From Elysia chlorotica (lineage: Eukaryota > Mollusca > Gastropoda > Plakobranchidae), in assembly GCA_003991915.1 (NCBI GenBank), contig RQTK01000679.1:33423-97422 (forward strand): a stretch of 64,000 nt of DNA, given 5' to 3'. A program made the position numbers and the translations under genes. Positions 12,524-24,463 of the stretch are shown here, one piece after another. Within the stretch, counting starts at the first letter, position 1; every line of letters begins with the position of its first letter. Under the pieces are notes generated by a model that did no database searches, had not been told where the DNA came from, and saw only the letters and a program-made list of their open reading frames with translations.

Positions 12524-14855
12524 CCCCTCAACAAATTAAGGCAACAGATTTTTCTTGTACATCCTGCTTTTCTTGTCCTCATTTAAAATTCCCTCAACGG
12601 AGACAGTAAGACACTCCAAACCCTTATGACTTCCAAGGATCACAGCCAATGCGGCCAGGAGCAAAGATATTGTGTTTAAAACACAGCTGATCCAACGATA
12701 ACAGGTATAAACAGACTTGTTTTCTGCTATAATTTGTCCCCACACACAAACTATTAGTGCTAATTCTAAGTGCTCCTTTACCCAGCATCATTACACTTGT
12801 GCATGACATGTCTAATAGGCTTTTTTTGTTTGTGTTCATTTTGTCTTTTATCTGAGTTAGGCTTAAACTGTCAGTATTTAAGAGTAACTACAATGTAAAG
12901 ATTGCACTTCAAATTTTACACTACTACTTACCCTGCCTCCTTGCCTGAAGACAGAAATAGAAGTCTTAGCTCAGGGCTTCCTTTAAGCTCAGCTTAAACA
13001 AAGGATCCTCTAACTTGCCATATGGTGCAGCTTGACAGAGATCTCTGGACAAATTTTAAAGAGTTGAGTATTACTATCATTCAAGATATTATTTGATATA
13101 GGCATTTTCTGAGGCGAAAATTATCACAAATGCAATGCAAAACAAGATATTCTGTCAAAGCTGCCTTGGCAACCATCTGCCAGGGAAAACATTTTTCATT
13201 GACTCCCCTCGCATTTTTCTGTTATTTTGTCATGACCTAATATGACTAGCTGCTCAATACAACCATGGGCACCCTATGATCGGACCAAAAAAAAACAACT
13301 ATGTTTAACATGCCTCTCTTTGTAATCAAAAAACAAAGTTTCTAGAAGTTATTTCTATATGGCAGATAAAAACACCTTTATCAAATTATTTTTTTCATTT
13401 CCATGTTTGTCTTCCATATGGAGAGGTATATAACCCTCTTAACTCTTATGCAAACAAGTCAAAGAATGTCTGGCTTTTAACACCATCTTCTTCTACACCA
13501 ATGGTTCATCTTCACATGCAGTACTAAACAGTAATATTGCCGGGTTACCCACAATCTTTAAGGGTACTGGTACGACAACATAAAAGAGTGGTCAGGGACC
13601 CAGATTCATGAGAAACACAGACTGGTGCAAGATTCTTTGACATGGAGACATATGGCACGCCAACCCCGAATCGGGAGGGCACAATGACCAATGCTTCTAA
13701 AGTGCCAGTGACAAAATATATTTATGGTAATGACAATGGCGGACTAGTTGACAAGTTGCTACACACCAATTCAGAGTTGCCATCGCTAGTGATTTTTCAC
13801 TTTTTTGCCTACTCTAGTGAAAAAAAAAAGCCTAAATCTAGTGAATTTTTTAAATACACTTTTAAATTATTATTTTTTTTCAATATTGTCCTCGATTTGT
13901 ATCCACGAAACAGGCTCTACATGTTGAATTATAATTCAAAATGTTGTACATGTAGCCTATTAACTGAAAAGTTGGTAAATTGAGAACAAGACCTGACACT
14001 GCATTGCAACAGCACACTGTCAAGCATGTGATAACAAAAGGGAGAAAGTCTCACAAAGCCAGAGAGGAGTGAACGGAAAGAGTTGACAGATTGACATCAG
14101 GAGAGGCGCATAGATCATAGGTGCAACTTCCATAGTTTGTTTATTAAAGACTGGCTTTCTTAGGGGACCAAGCATTTTTAATAAGTCTAGTGATTTTCGA
14201 GGCAACATAGTGAATTTTGGCCTGCCTGCTATATAGTTCTTTTGAAAAATCCTATCAGTTCCCTCACAGCGGAAATAGTTAACTGGCGCTTTCAGCTTTA
14301 TGGGTTAAGAGCTTGTAGAGCCATGATTCGCAAGTTTCTTTCATGAAGGGATTTAGGGAGGAAAAAGGGATAAAAAGACCCACTACCAAAATTAGTCACC
14401 AGGTAGCCTGCAGAGCTCAGACTAGAGGTACAAAGCCACTCAACTGGCACCACAAGTTTATGAGTTAAAAACAATCTTGAATCATTTTTTGGGTGGGTTA
14501 AAACAAACATAAATGACTATAACTGCAAATCCAAATGAGTGAAGTGATTAGGCTTTCAAAGTTATTTTTTTCTCTTTGTCTTAAAAAAAAAATCAGCTCA
14601 TTTTGTAAAAAAAAAATTTGATCTGAAAATATTTATTGATCATTGGACTTAGTTTACACATAAAATTGAACTACAGAGATATTACATGTATATATTTTAA
14701 CCCTTTTTCCTGATTGGTACTGTGTGTGCTGTGTTGCAAGACATCCTAAACATATTTAGTCCTACTTGTCTGTTTGCAACATCATCTCTGTGGGCTCCCA
14801 TTAAAATGAAATGGGGATTATACAATTTTTAAGAATATATGTTTCCCCTAAGCTA

Positions 14856-14873
14856 CCCCCCCCCCCCCCCCCC
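14856..14873. repeat. Poly-C tract (about 18)
   Basis: An uninterrupted C run with G-quadruplex or i-motif potential on one or other strand. No gene is adjacent. Confidence 0.8.
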
Positions 14874-15461
14874 ACCCTCTCCCTTCTTAGTAAAAATGTT
14901 TTTTCATTGGGATAGTTGCTTTACCTTCTGACATAGTATTAGAGAGTGAAAACAAAAGTGGCTAGGGCAGTGCCATACAACGCAGTGGGTAGTTTACTCT
15001 CCATTTTGATCTCTAGGGGCTGTATTCATGTGAATTCAACTACTTCTAAGTAGCCCAAATGAAAGATTTCACACAGTAGTTCATAAAGAATCAATTTAAA
15101 TTTATAACAGATTTGAGTTTTGGTACTAAAATTTTTATAATTTTTTTTTAAAAGTTCTACTGAATTTCACAATGGTGTCTACATTTTCAGACTTTCCCTT
15201 CTTTTCTTTTAGATGCTACGTCTACTATAAAAATTTGCCATGAATACCGGCTTAGTCTAAGTAAAAAATTTAATACTCACTACGTCAGTTTTTTTTTTGC
15301 CTAGTTCACGACCGCTCAGGAATACGGTTCTAGAGGCAATTAAATCAAGAAGATCTAGCCTACGCAGCTACATCTAGAATAGGACTATAATCAGATTGAT
15401 GTAGTCTAGAAGAGCTAAGATCTTGTAGTGATGAATCGTTTGAATTAGATTGGTGCTAACT

Positions 15462-15706
15462 GCTAGATCTAGATCTAGATCTATGTAGATTGCGATTGTG
15501 TTTGTACCAATAAACTGGGCGCCTGTAGCCTTGAATTAGTGCCTGGATCTAGATCTCTAAAAAATTGTGACTCCAGATTAGACTTGGATATAAAATCTAG
15601 ATTCTAAATATGATATCAAATTGCCCTTGTAATATAAATACCATAGATCTAGATCTAGATCTAGATCTAGAATCTACTAATCTAGATCTAGATCTAGATC
15701 TAGATT
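15462..15706. repeat. Clustered (AGATCT)n self-complementary hexamer repeat
   Basis: Runs of AGATCT occur at about 15462-15483, 15545-15558, 15644-15671 and 15680-15704. The unit is its own reverse complement. Shorter runs recur at 17317-17332, 17636-17652 and near 46130-46165. Confidence 0.85.
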
Positions 15707-16870
15707 TCTAGATTTCTTTTTAGACTAGTTATTTTCGTTTCATTGTGAGAACGAAACTTAATTAATATAATTGCTAACTGGCATGACTTACTGGTGAAAT
15801 TCCCTTAAACTAAGGGGCCTTATATGCCCAATATCTGATCGATTAGACCTAGTTTGGTAGTAGGCCTAATCTAATAATCTTCAGGATTGTAGAATTTGTT
15901 TGTTATTATTTTGGGACTGGTCAACCATTACCTGCAGCCTGCGGGTGTATGAATATGGGTACGAAAGCAGTTTACGGAACCGAATATGTTATTCTAACGT
16001 AAAAATATAGCACGGACGGGTAATAAAAATGCAAGAATTCCAAAAGTCTTGGGTTTAATGGGACTTCTTTGTAACGAAATGTGTGGTTCCAATATTCATT
16101 ATTGCAGTGTTTGAAATAAAAATGTGCGGTTGCATTTTGCTATGAGTATCAATTTTGGAAAACGGGATTGTAAATCGTTTAAGTTATGTATTTGATGCTC
16201 TCTAGTCTCCACCCGCTAAAATCACTTGGACAAACAAGAGTAATGTATTATAAACCAGCATGCTGTGGTATGCCTCCCCATTCTGCTTAATGTTGTTACA
16301 GTCTTATACGTTTCCGTTTTGTTCTGGTTCTGTGGTGGTTCACAAAATGTGAACAAATCGGAACATAGTTTTAAAAGTTAAGGATAATTTCATTAAAAGT
16401 CAAATAAAATAGAAGAGGCATAATGTGTTTCCCATGTTTCCTTCCTTCTCACCCTCTTCAGACACTCACAAGAAAATTGGAACCCATAGTATGAACCTAC
16501 TTACTTTATAAAGTCAACGTCTATATAAATTATTATAGCAAGGGTTAAAAATGACATAACTATTAATTTTACCTAATCCATTTATGATATTATCAAATAA
16601 AGCCTTACAAGTGAGAAACGATGTCGATCTTCTAGATAAGACATGTACACGTACTCAAAACCAAGGCCAATTTCAGTTTACAGGCGGTACATGTATGGTA
16701 TGGGTGCGAAGAGACGATTTCTGTTTATAATTATTAATAGTAGGCCTAATATATAATATTATAGTAGAGTCAGATATAGAGGGAAAGAAATACAGGAGAA
16801 AGATAAAGATAGAGACGGGCAGACAGGCAGACATAGGGTTAGAGAAAAAGGCAGAGAGAGACAAAGTGCC

Positions 16871-16878
16871 AGAGAGAC

Positions 16879-16952
<74 letters not shown>
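16871..16952. repeat. (GA)n microsatellite
   Basis: A nearly pure GA run that creates a false Arg-Glu repeat open frame. Confidence 0.95.
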
Positions 16953-16954
<2 letters not shown>

Positions 16955-17272
16955 ACTTTTTTGTAAAAATATATTCGGCCTACATTATTTACACACAGAA
17001 CACTTCAGTATGAATTTCCGGTTTCTCATTCTCTTGTGGAATGAGGAGTTGAGACCTGACAACAACTCTGTCTTGAAGAGGAAGATACTTGAAGTGAAAC
17101 TACCCCGCAAACCCATGTCATTTCTCGAGGTACACCCATTAGTTCAGATTATAACTGGAGTTAGACCAGATTGTGATATAGGTACCTGACAAGATAGGTA
17201 ATCGATCAGAATTTACAAACAAAAATAAAAGCTTTATTACTATTATTAGAGTCTACAGGCACAAAACAAAGT

Positions 17273-17707
17273 GACAAACTGCACTCCTTTTCATGACAAA
17301 ATAGTCGAATAGACATAGATCTAGATCTAGAGAATCTACCTCAATGGCAAAGTTTTGGTTGATCGATATTTAAAAACAATTTTTTTGAGACCTCGATCAC
17401 GAAAATCACCCTACACAAATTCCCTCATACTGCGCACCATACCGGAGTGGAACAATCTACCCGACAGCACAATTATGGCCGGTTCTGCCTCCGACTTTAA
17501 GAACCGGTTCTCCGCAACCCAGCCGTGACGCACTTGCCCCGTTCCTGTGTTGGCCCTGATGGGCATTTAGGAACTACTTTTCAGATTCAGATTCAGACAA
17601 ACTGCACTCCTTTTCATGACAATAGTCGAATAGACATAGATCTAGATCTAGAGAATCTACCTCAATGGCAAAGTTTTGGTTGATCGATATTTAAAAACAA
17701 TTTTTTT
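17273..17707 (+). mobile_element. 5'-truncated LINE 3' end inside ~113-bp direct repeats
   Basis: Direct repeats at 17273-17386 and 17596-17707 differ by a 2-bp indel. The 209 bp between them (17387-17595) encode a LINE reverse-transcriptase C-terminus, read as ILRTIPEWNNLPDSTI, then SASDFKNRFSATQP and a stop, followed by a short 3' UTR and a tail of GATTCA repeats. The order of truncated coding end, UTR and short tandem tail fits target-primed reverse transcription. The flanking repeats are then an unusually long target-site duplication. Confidence 0.85.
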
Positions 17708-17718
17708 AAAGAAAATCT

Positions 17719-17930
17719 GCACACTCAGGGTTTGAATCCTGACGGTTGTGTTCCCTACTGGTTGGGTTGGTGTGAGTATAATGTGACCGGCTGAGACAGG
17801 AGTCATGGTATCCCCGCCCTGTCTCGTGTGTGGCAGCACATCAAATTGTCAGACGTCCGTCTTGGGGCCCGTCCACAATATATCTTATATAGTGCTGATG
17901 TTGGTCGTTAAACCGACTCTACTCAACTCC
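17719..17930 (+). mobile_element. tRNA-derived SINE, copy B (5' truncated)
   Basis: Shares GGCTGAGAC, ATGGTATCCCCGCCCTG, GGCAGCACATCAAATTGTCA, CGTCCGTCTTGGGGCCCGTC, ATATAGTGCTGATG and GTTAAACCGACTCTACTCAA in order with copy A. It begins almost directly after the second LINE-flanking repeat. Confidence 0.8.
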
Positions 17931-18634
17931 TCTGAATAGCTATAAAACTTGGATGGGTTGGAAATATGAATCATTCTATTCTTATTTCATAGAGCTTCTG
18001 GCCGTAGCTTTAAATAAATGGCAAGCGTTACAGAACATAGAGCCTCTGTGAGCAGCTGAATGGATGCATTCAGTTTAATTGGTGATACCATCTTTTTAAA
18101 TTTGTTCTTGTCACTTCAATAAACAGATCTGATAGAAGTTCATTGAGTTTGCACTTTGACTTTGATACTTTCTGGGCCTATTTGGGCAGAAGGCTCTTAA
18201 GACATCTTCAGTCAGTTGTAAGTTGTTTTTACCTAGATTTTTTAGATATACATCCACAAGGTTTTAAGTGAATGTTAATTTTAAAATTTTTTAGACACAT
18301 AGGAAAAAGTTTGTGGTCTGCAATGAGTTTCACTTAAGTTGCTATCATACTTTTTTTTCAGAAAGAATGAACCTTTTACAGGTCTACAGTAATAAGTGTA
18401 CCCCCCTCCCCCAAAGAAACAACAACATATACAAACAAACATGCAAGAACAAACAAAAAACAACTTCAAACAAACAAAAGAAACAAAATTGACCAGTTTT
18501 CTTGACATTTTTGATTTTTAGACACATATGATATATCACTGTACGCGAGTCAAAAAGATGAATGGTTTCCTCAAAATTAAATTTGTTTTGTTCAGAACTG
18601 TGTTTCAATCTTCCTATGTCTTTGTCTGTCTGTA

Positions 18635-18642
<8 letters not shown>

Positions 18643-18683
<41 letters not shown>
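18643..18683. repeat. (TC)n microsatellite
   Basis: A pure TC run that creates a false Ser-Leu open frame. Confidence 0.95.
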
Positions 18684-18685
<2 letters not shown>

Positions 18686-19199
18686 CTCTCTTTCTCTCTT
18701 TCTCAATGACTCAGCAGGCTCACACTAATCAGAAAACAAGAATCCTTAAGATGCATCCTTTAATCTAGACCTAAGAATTTATTTAATACTTGAAATTTAT
18801 CCAAATGATTTAATAATTAAAAGCATACAATCAGATGAATGCAGCTTTTGAAAATTAACTATCAAGAGGAGTCAGATAATTGCAACGGTTGTTGGTTCTA
18901 GCAATTGAAGGTATGGTTAGATGTTTGTATGTCACACTCCCATAGGTTAAGCCTGTGGAATTCACTTCTGAAACAAAGAGAACCTGTCTATAATTGCCTG
19001 TCTAATGTTGTTAGTCAATTAGCAAAATTTTCAATCTGGCCGTTGCACCCAGCTTGAGACAAGTTGCAACTGCACTATTAGTACCTGTGACACTCTTGTG
19101 GCTCCATTGAGCCAGTAATATGGTGGGGTTGGACCCATCCCTGTTTTTGTTCTTAAGTTTTAGCTTTGTACCCCTTGTGATAAAAACAGGGTCCAAACA

Positions 19200-19270
19200 A
19201 TCCCCTAGGAAGGAACCCAGGTCCCAAGACTAATATCTGCAATTTGTACATGTAAGCTGCCACACATCAT
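19200..19270 (-). mobile_element. SINE 3' fragment, copy C (inverted)
   Basis: Reads GTCCCAAGACTAATATCTGC followed by GCTGCCACAC, the reverse complement of the family's GTGTGGCAGC ... CTTGGGAC block. Strongly diverged. Confidence 0.5.
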
Positions 19271-19827
19271 ATAGCTATTTTGGTCACTATTTTTGTTACT
19301 GCTACTTTAATAATATACCCTAGTCTAATTTCTTGAAATTTATCTTTCATTTTTAAACCAGATGCAATAAAATCATGGTGGGGACATATGCTTGGACAGG
19401 GAGGCTAAGGAGATGGTATCTCAAATGAGATGCAGATCATTGTAAGACTATTGAAAAGGTTAGTTTGTGTTGCAGAAACTCATACATGTTTCTATTTTCT
19501 TACGTTTTCTGGTTGGAAAGCACTGAAAAAAAAATGATGACTTTATACATAGAATGATGTTTTAACTCTGTGCAATATTCTTTTATTTATAAATTAACTT
19601 TTAGAAGAATTGAGGACAAGCCGATTGAATGTTTTAGGGTTGGTTTCTTATAATTTCCTGTAAAAACCTTTTTAATTAAAAAAAAAAAAAGATATCTATG
19701 GTTAAATCTATTTACCTCAGTTTTTAAATTAAATAGTTGCTATTCATTCTTTACAGCTGGTTCGAATTTAAATTTCTTGGTTAATAAAACTGTTTTACTA
19801 TCTTCCTGAAGGTCATTTGGGTGGGTG

Positions 19828-19909
19828 ATGGAACCTGAACGAGTAATCTATCGCCTCATCCTCTTTTTAATGCTGTTTGGGGCAGCATACTTTTGTTACT
19901 GCTTGTATT
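19828..19909 (+). CDS. HtrL-like gene exon 1 (membrane anchor)
   Basis: ATG at 19828, 27 codons plus one base, donor GTGAGT. It encodes MEPERVIYRL and the hydrophobic anchor. The split Tyr codon (T/AT) continues in exon 2. Confidence 0.82.
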
Positions 19910-22550
19910 GTGAGTATTTTATAGTTTACAAATTGATGTGTAGATGTGAAGCTGCTGCAAAAAGCATAGAATTTTCAGAATTTCTTTATTTGAAATATTA
20001 AGCAGAAGAAGGTTGTTTTTGTTAGTTGTTTGAGTCTGTAAAACATCCCTTAAAAAGAATCCCTAACCTAACAAAGATAAAATTACTTTAAAAGTTTTAA
20101 GTCTCCAAACAACATACTTAAGTTTTTATTATATATAATAAAGTAACTTAAGGGGAAAAGTAAAATTTATGACATTTCCACCTCTTTTCAAGGCCTTTGC
20201 ACAAACTGTTCGTCACTTTTGAAATAAAATTCATACTCTTCGTTGAAGTTATTTGCAATTGATAAATATAAAGCGACTAATAATATTGATTCGTACAAAA
20301 AAAAGAGGTCCAAAATAGATGCATCAAATGGCAAATGAGACAACCGTATAAGATTTAAGACAGAAATGCGCTGTCATATTTATTGTCTGTTTCAGTACAT
20401 TTGATAGAAATAGGGTTTGATGGCTTTCTTCACAATTCACTTATCTTTCTAATGCCATTCTTCTATTCTTATATGGTAACCTTTAAACATGTATCTGCAG
20501 CTGCAGACACAGGGGATATACCTAAAACCAAAGTCATGGAAAGACTTGTTAATATCACTTCTCATTGTAAGATGACCCAGCAAGAGATTTAATCTGATAT
20601 CTCCTATTATTAATCCACTACTGAGCCATCTGACAGTCCTATATCAACTGATATAAAAAAAAAAAGTAACCAGTTTTTCACATTCATGTATGACTCATTG
20701 AGTAAGAGGTGGGCAAGCAGAATTTCTTTTCAAAACTGCAGCCCCTTTGACAGGTTGGTCTAGTAGGTGCTGACTGCTGACAGACAATTGTTGCTGTATG
20801 TACCAAAATGGACTCAAAGGGTGCGACAAGAGAGCTCCTATGACTCTTGCTATCATATGAGGATCAAAGACTTAAGGGCCTTTGTTACCAAATTGTATCT
20901 ACCTAGGTAGAGTAAGGGATCTGGTAGAGATTGTTGAATTAGACAATGTAGGCTATATTGTGGATGGGGTCTAAGACTAACATCTGCCAATTGTACTTGC
21001 TGCCACACAGAAGTAGTGTGGGGATACTCCGACTCTTGACACCTGTTCAGCCAGGAATGGGACAAAAAATGGACAAATAAAAGAGAAATTAACACTTGAC
21101 CACTTGCAACTGTGTATTCCAGTGTTTGTTTATGATCAAACATTAAGTTATTTTTTGTATGCAATAGGATCATAAATTCTTCTCAGAAGAAAATTCTCAA
21201 ATCCTTCTCTTTGGTTTCTGGTATTGTGAACATTTTTTGAAATTTTTGTTTGATTTCAATCACTAATTGACTCAACATTTCTTGTATTTTTGGCAGATGC
21301 AAATCTACGGTTGCAAATCAACAGGTGGAATGATAGACCTGCAAAGGTAAACATTTTGTATAGAATTTCTGGCCTTTTTTTATAAGACCTTGATATGCAC
21401 ATTTGTGATGCTGAAATTTATATGTTGGTATGCAAAACTTTTGTTTACTGGTACAATGGTCTCTGCGTAAGAACTCTCCGCTTACAAACTAACTCCGTCT
21501 TCGAACCGGCTCGCCTTATGAATCATATTTCTTTCTTCTCTATAAGTAACACCCCTACCCACCTGCTTTTGGCCTCGTGTGAAGTGTAAAAACCTGTTTT
21601 AAGAGAGCTAGATGTATTTTTTTATTTTTAATTATGTCAAGCTAACACATAATTAAAACTTCCCCAGCATGATGATTCTTTCTAATTTCTATAGTGATCT
21701 AAGACTGATAGGAACGTTGCACATATCTGAATACACGTGATCAGATGGATGAGAGGAGTAGGGGAGGGTGAACATACACGAGCCTGTGAATCTTTGCAAC
21801 CGGTAGGCTAGGCTAAAATGGGTGCGAGTTTGCTGGTTGTGCACAGCTGTTTACAGGCAATAGTAAAGGTCGCCCCAGCCAGATGTAACTGATATCCCAT
21901 GGCTGTCTATGAGTGACCTCTCTGTTGCCCTTCAGTCCTGCTGCTCTATGGCTAAATATTGAATTTGGTAACATTTTAATCAACTTTGACCAGCTATAGT
22001 TCATTTGTGAGACAAAGTGCAGCTTAAAGAAACATGCCACTGTAAAAATTGTTTCAAAGACTATTCAACGCATGTGTTTTGCACGACGTGCACATTTTTT
22101 AAACATGTCAAATTTTTGTCTCAATAGAACTATTAGACAGATTAATTGAAGGATATTGATCTTATTAAGAACTGCAATTAAAAATGATATATGATTTTTA
22201 TTCAAAACGTGCAAGTACATTTCAATAACCTTAAAGTCAAGGTTTCCTGCGAAGTAGAAATAGTCTTTTGACGTGGCTTAGTAAAATAGCTATGGACGTT
22301 TTTTTGCTGGCCAACTTAGGATACCAGGCCAGAATCTAATTTTCACTAAGATAAAGGCAAAATTATAGATTTAATTTCAATAAATCTTCTACAAAGGGTG
22401 TGGAAAAGGAGTGTTTTTAACCAAAGGAAAAGGAGATTTGAGATCTTTTATTGTTCAGTTTTCTTTAGTTACTCTCCACATTTGCTATGGCTGTAACAGA
22501 CACTAAAGCAACAGTGTGCTACACCCTATACAGCTCTTAGTAATTCAGGG

Positions 22551-22606
<56 letters not shown>

Positions 22607-24463
22607 GTCCGCCTCCTTCTCTTTCTCTTTGTCTCTTTTTTGCCCCCTCCTTTTCCTACCCCTCTCTCTGTCTCTCTCTTCTTTTTCGCTCTCCCTCTCT
22701 CTCTGTCTGTCGGTCTATCTCCCACTCTTCTTTTTCTCTCTTTGCGACTTCCTTTTCCTACCTCTCTCTTCTTTTTCTCTTCTTTTTCTCTATTTTTCAC
22801 GACCTCCCTTTTCTCTCTTTCTCTCTCGCTCTCCCTTCTGCTGTCTCTTCTTAGGTCTCTCTATGTTTGTCTATCTCCCCTCTCTCTCATTTGGAGGTGG
22901 CCCAAGGGTAGAGCATGCTGCCTCTATTGAGATAGCTGCGCTTTTGATCCCCGCTTTAACTGCTGCTTTTTTTTGTACTGATTCAGTCAGTGTCAGAATA
23001 CCTCTCTTAGATTCCTTTTTTCGTGTTGCTTTTTTTTTTTACAGAAACTAGGACTTTAAAATAAGAGAGAGATTTGTTTTCTCTTAACAAAGAATTCTTT
23101 TCTTATCAAATCAGTGCATTCTAAAGACTGATGTCACAACTGTGAGGCCTTTATCTAGATATCTTAATGTTTGGAAATAGCGAACTAGAGACCCACAGTT
23201 AAAATCAAAAGAGAAAAGAAAAGAACTCAGCTACTCAGGGAACCTATGCACCCTCTAAGAACCCGCTTTTTTGTCTCTTGAAGGGCAAGTTCTTAGGCGA
23301 AGACCGCTGTCTGTATTGTGTAATCCTGAATTTTTAATCTAGTACAGTGCAGGAAGAATTTAGGCAAAATATTTCACAGAAATTTATTATTAACCTTTTC
23401 ACATGTTTAAACTTTAGATTTTATTAGTTTTCTAATTTTAAAAAAAATTATTTACATTGTTTTTTAAAATAATTTCAATAGCACATCTTTAATGGAATGA
23501 ATATTTATTATTCACCAGAAAATTGATCATCTTTACGATACTGATCCAGTGCTCAAAGGAATCCATGAAAGAATGGTGACTAAGTCAAAGTTTATGTCAT
23601 CAGAGGTCACTTTAGTAACAGCCTACTTCAATCTTGGAAAGCTGAACAAGGGCAGAAAATTTGGCATTGGGCCTGGCTACACTCCAGAAAAATACAAGAG
23701 ATGGATGTCTGTGTTTGGACGACTGGACAATCCGCTAGTTATATTTACAGATTCTCATGATATTGCAGATATGTTCTCTGAGATGAGAGCTCATTTTGGG
23801 GACGACAGGACTAAGATCGTAAGAATGAATCGCACTGAGCTTTATTCCTTTTCTTTGGCACCAAGAATCAAGGAAGTGTTTTCTCAGCCTGGGTATCCGG
23901 CATATGATCCCAATACCGTAAACGAAAATTATTCTTGTGTGATGCATGCTAAGTTTGAGCTTGTGGCAAAAGTGATTAAAGAAGAAATGTTTCAAACGCG
24001 CTATGTCAGTTGGTTAGACATAGGTTTGTTCCGTGCAGTTGTGAATGAACAGTATGTTTTTCCAGTTCGCCTGCCTCATGGGTTTGACCCAGATAAGGTG
24101 GCGTACAGTGGTCAGACGGTATTTGACTCAACTTTGTCTCCATATCAAATCATAGTAGAGGACAAAGCTTGGGTTGGAGGGGCCATGTTTCTTGGACGCC
24201 CTGAGGTTCTCTATGTGTACACGCAAGATTACCTGAATGCTGTAGAAAAGCTGATATCCGAAGGTATGATGAGCACTGACCAGCAAGTTATCTACATCAT
24301 GTACCAGCCTATATTTCCTGTGAAGCCTCGAGTTGAGATTCAGACTTACACCACATTTTCTACTGATGATTGGTTCTACCTAGGCTATTCGATCAAAGAG
24401 TCTTGGGATTATCATTTACGAGAAGCAGTTTCCATGCTCAAAATTTTGCAATATATTCTGTGA
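19828..24463 (+). CDS. HtrL/YibB-like predicted glycosyltransferase, type II membrane protein, three exons
   Basis: Exons at 19828-19909, 21297-21346 and 23519-24463 join in frame into a 358-residue protein. Residues 1-9 form a short cytoplasmic tail. Residues about 10-28 (LILFLMLFGAAYFCYCLYYA) form a single signal-anchor helix. The rest would be lumenal, the layout of a Golgi enzyme. The large exon carries VTLVTAYFNLGKLNKG (74-89), RWMSVFGRLDNPLVIFTDSH, VSWLDIGLFR (207-216) and WVGGAMFLG (262-270), the pattern I associate with the HtrL/YibB family, members of which occur in lophosaccharide loci of bacteria and in invertebrates. The substrate is unknown, and glycosyltransferase activity is inferred from family context and topology. 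All splice sites are GT-AG. I see no frameshift, so the gene looks intact. A 5' UTR exon may precede 19828. Confidence 0.85.
20930..21075 (-). mobile_element. SINE, copy D (inverted), inside HtrL-like intron 1
   Basis: Reads ATATTGTGGATGGGGTC, then TAAGACTAACATCTGCCA, GCTGCCACACAG, GTGTGGGGATACT and CTGTTCAGCC. This is the reverse complement of the SINE body from the CCACAATAT block back to GGCTGAGAC. Confidence 0.65.
21297..21346 (+). CDS. HtrL-like gene exon 2
   Basis: 50 bp with acceptor TTTTTGGCAG and donor GTAAAC. Two bases complete the split Tyr codon and 16 codons follow (ANLRLQINRWNDRPAK). It keeps frame between exons 1 and 3. Confidence 0.8.
22551..22604. repeat. (CT)n microsatellite and CT-rich flank
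   Basis: A pure CT run followed by about 270 bp of CT-rich sequence in the HtrL-like intron 2. It produces overlapping false open frames on both strands. Confidence 0.95.
22893..22960 (+). mobile_element. Possible tRNA-like SINE head
   Basis: The box-A-like TGGCCCAAGGGTAGAGC closely matches TGGCCCAATGGTAGAGC at the head of SINE copy G near 63797. The family body does not follow, so this is a fragment at best. Confidence 0.35.
23519..24463 (+). CDS. HtrL-like gene exon 3 (lumenal domain and stop)
   Basis: Acceptor TTCACCAG precedes 23519. 314 codons then a TGA at 24461-24463. It encodes the whole recognisable domain. Frame is continuous from KIDHLYDTDPVLKG, so an internal methionine need not be the start. 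Confidence 0.9.
   Translation, partial: KIDHLYDTDPVLKGIHERMVTKSKFMSSEVTLVTAYFNLGKLNKGRKFGIGPGYTPEKYKRWMSVFGRLDNPLVIFTDSHDIADMFSEMRAHFGDDRTKIVRMNRTELYSFSLAPRIKEVFSQPGYPAYDPNTVNENYSCVMHAKFELVAKVIKEEMFQTRYVSWLDIGLFRAVVNEQYVFPVRLPHGFDPDKVAYSGQTVFDSTLSPYQIIVEDKAWVGGAMFLGRPEVLYVYTQDYLNAVEKLISEGMMSTDQQVIYIMYQPIFPVKPRVEIQTYTTFSTDDWFYLGYSIKESWDYHLREAVSMLKILQYIL

Larger units (their letters stand above)
12524..17270. other. AT-rich intergenic DNA, no gene recognised
   Basis: Open frames (longest 113 codons near 13642) have no family features. Notable items are a C18 tract at 14856-14873 and an AGATCT palindromic repeat cluster at 15462-15706. Confidence 0.5.
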
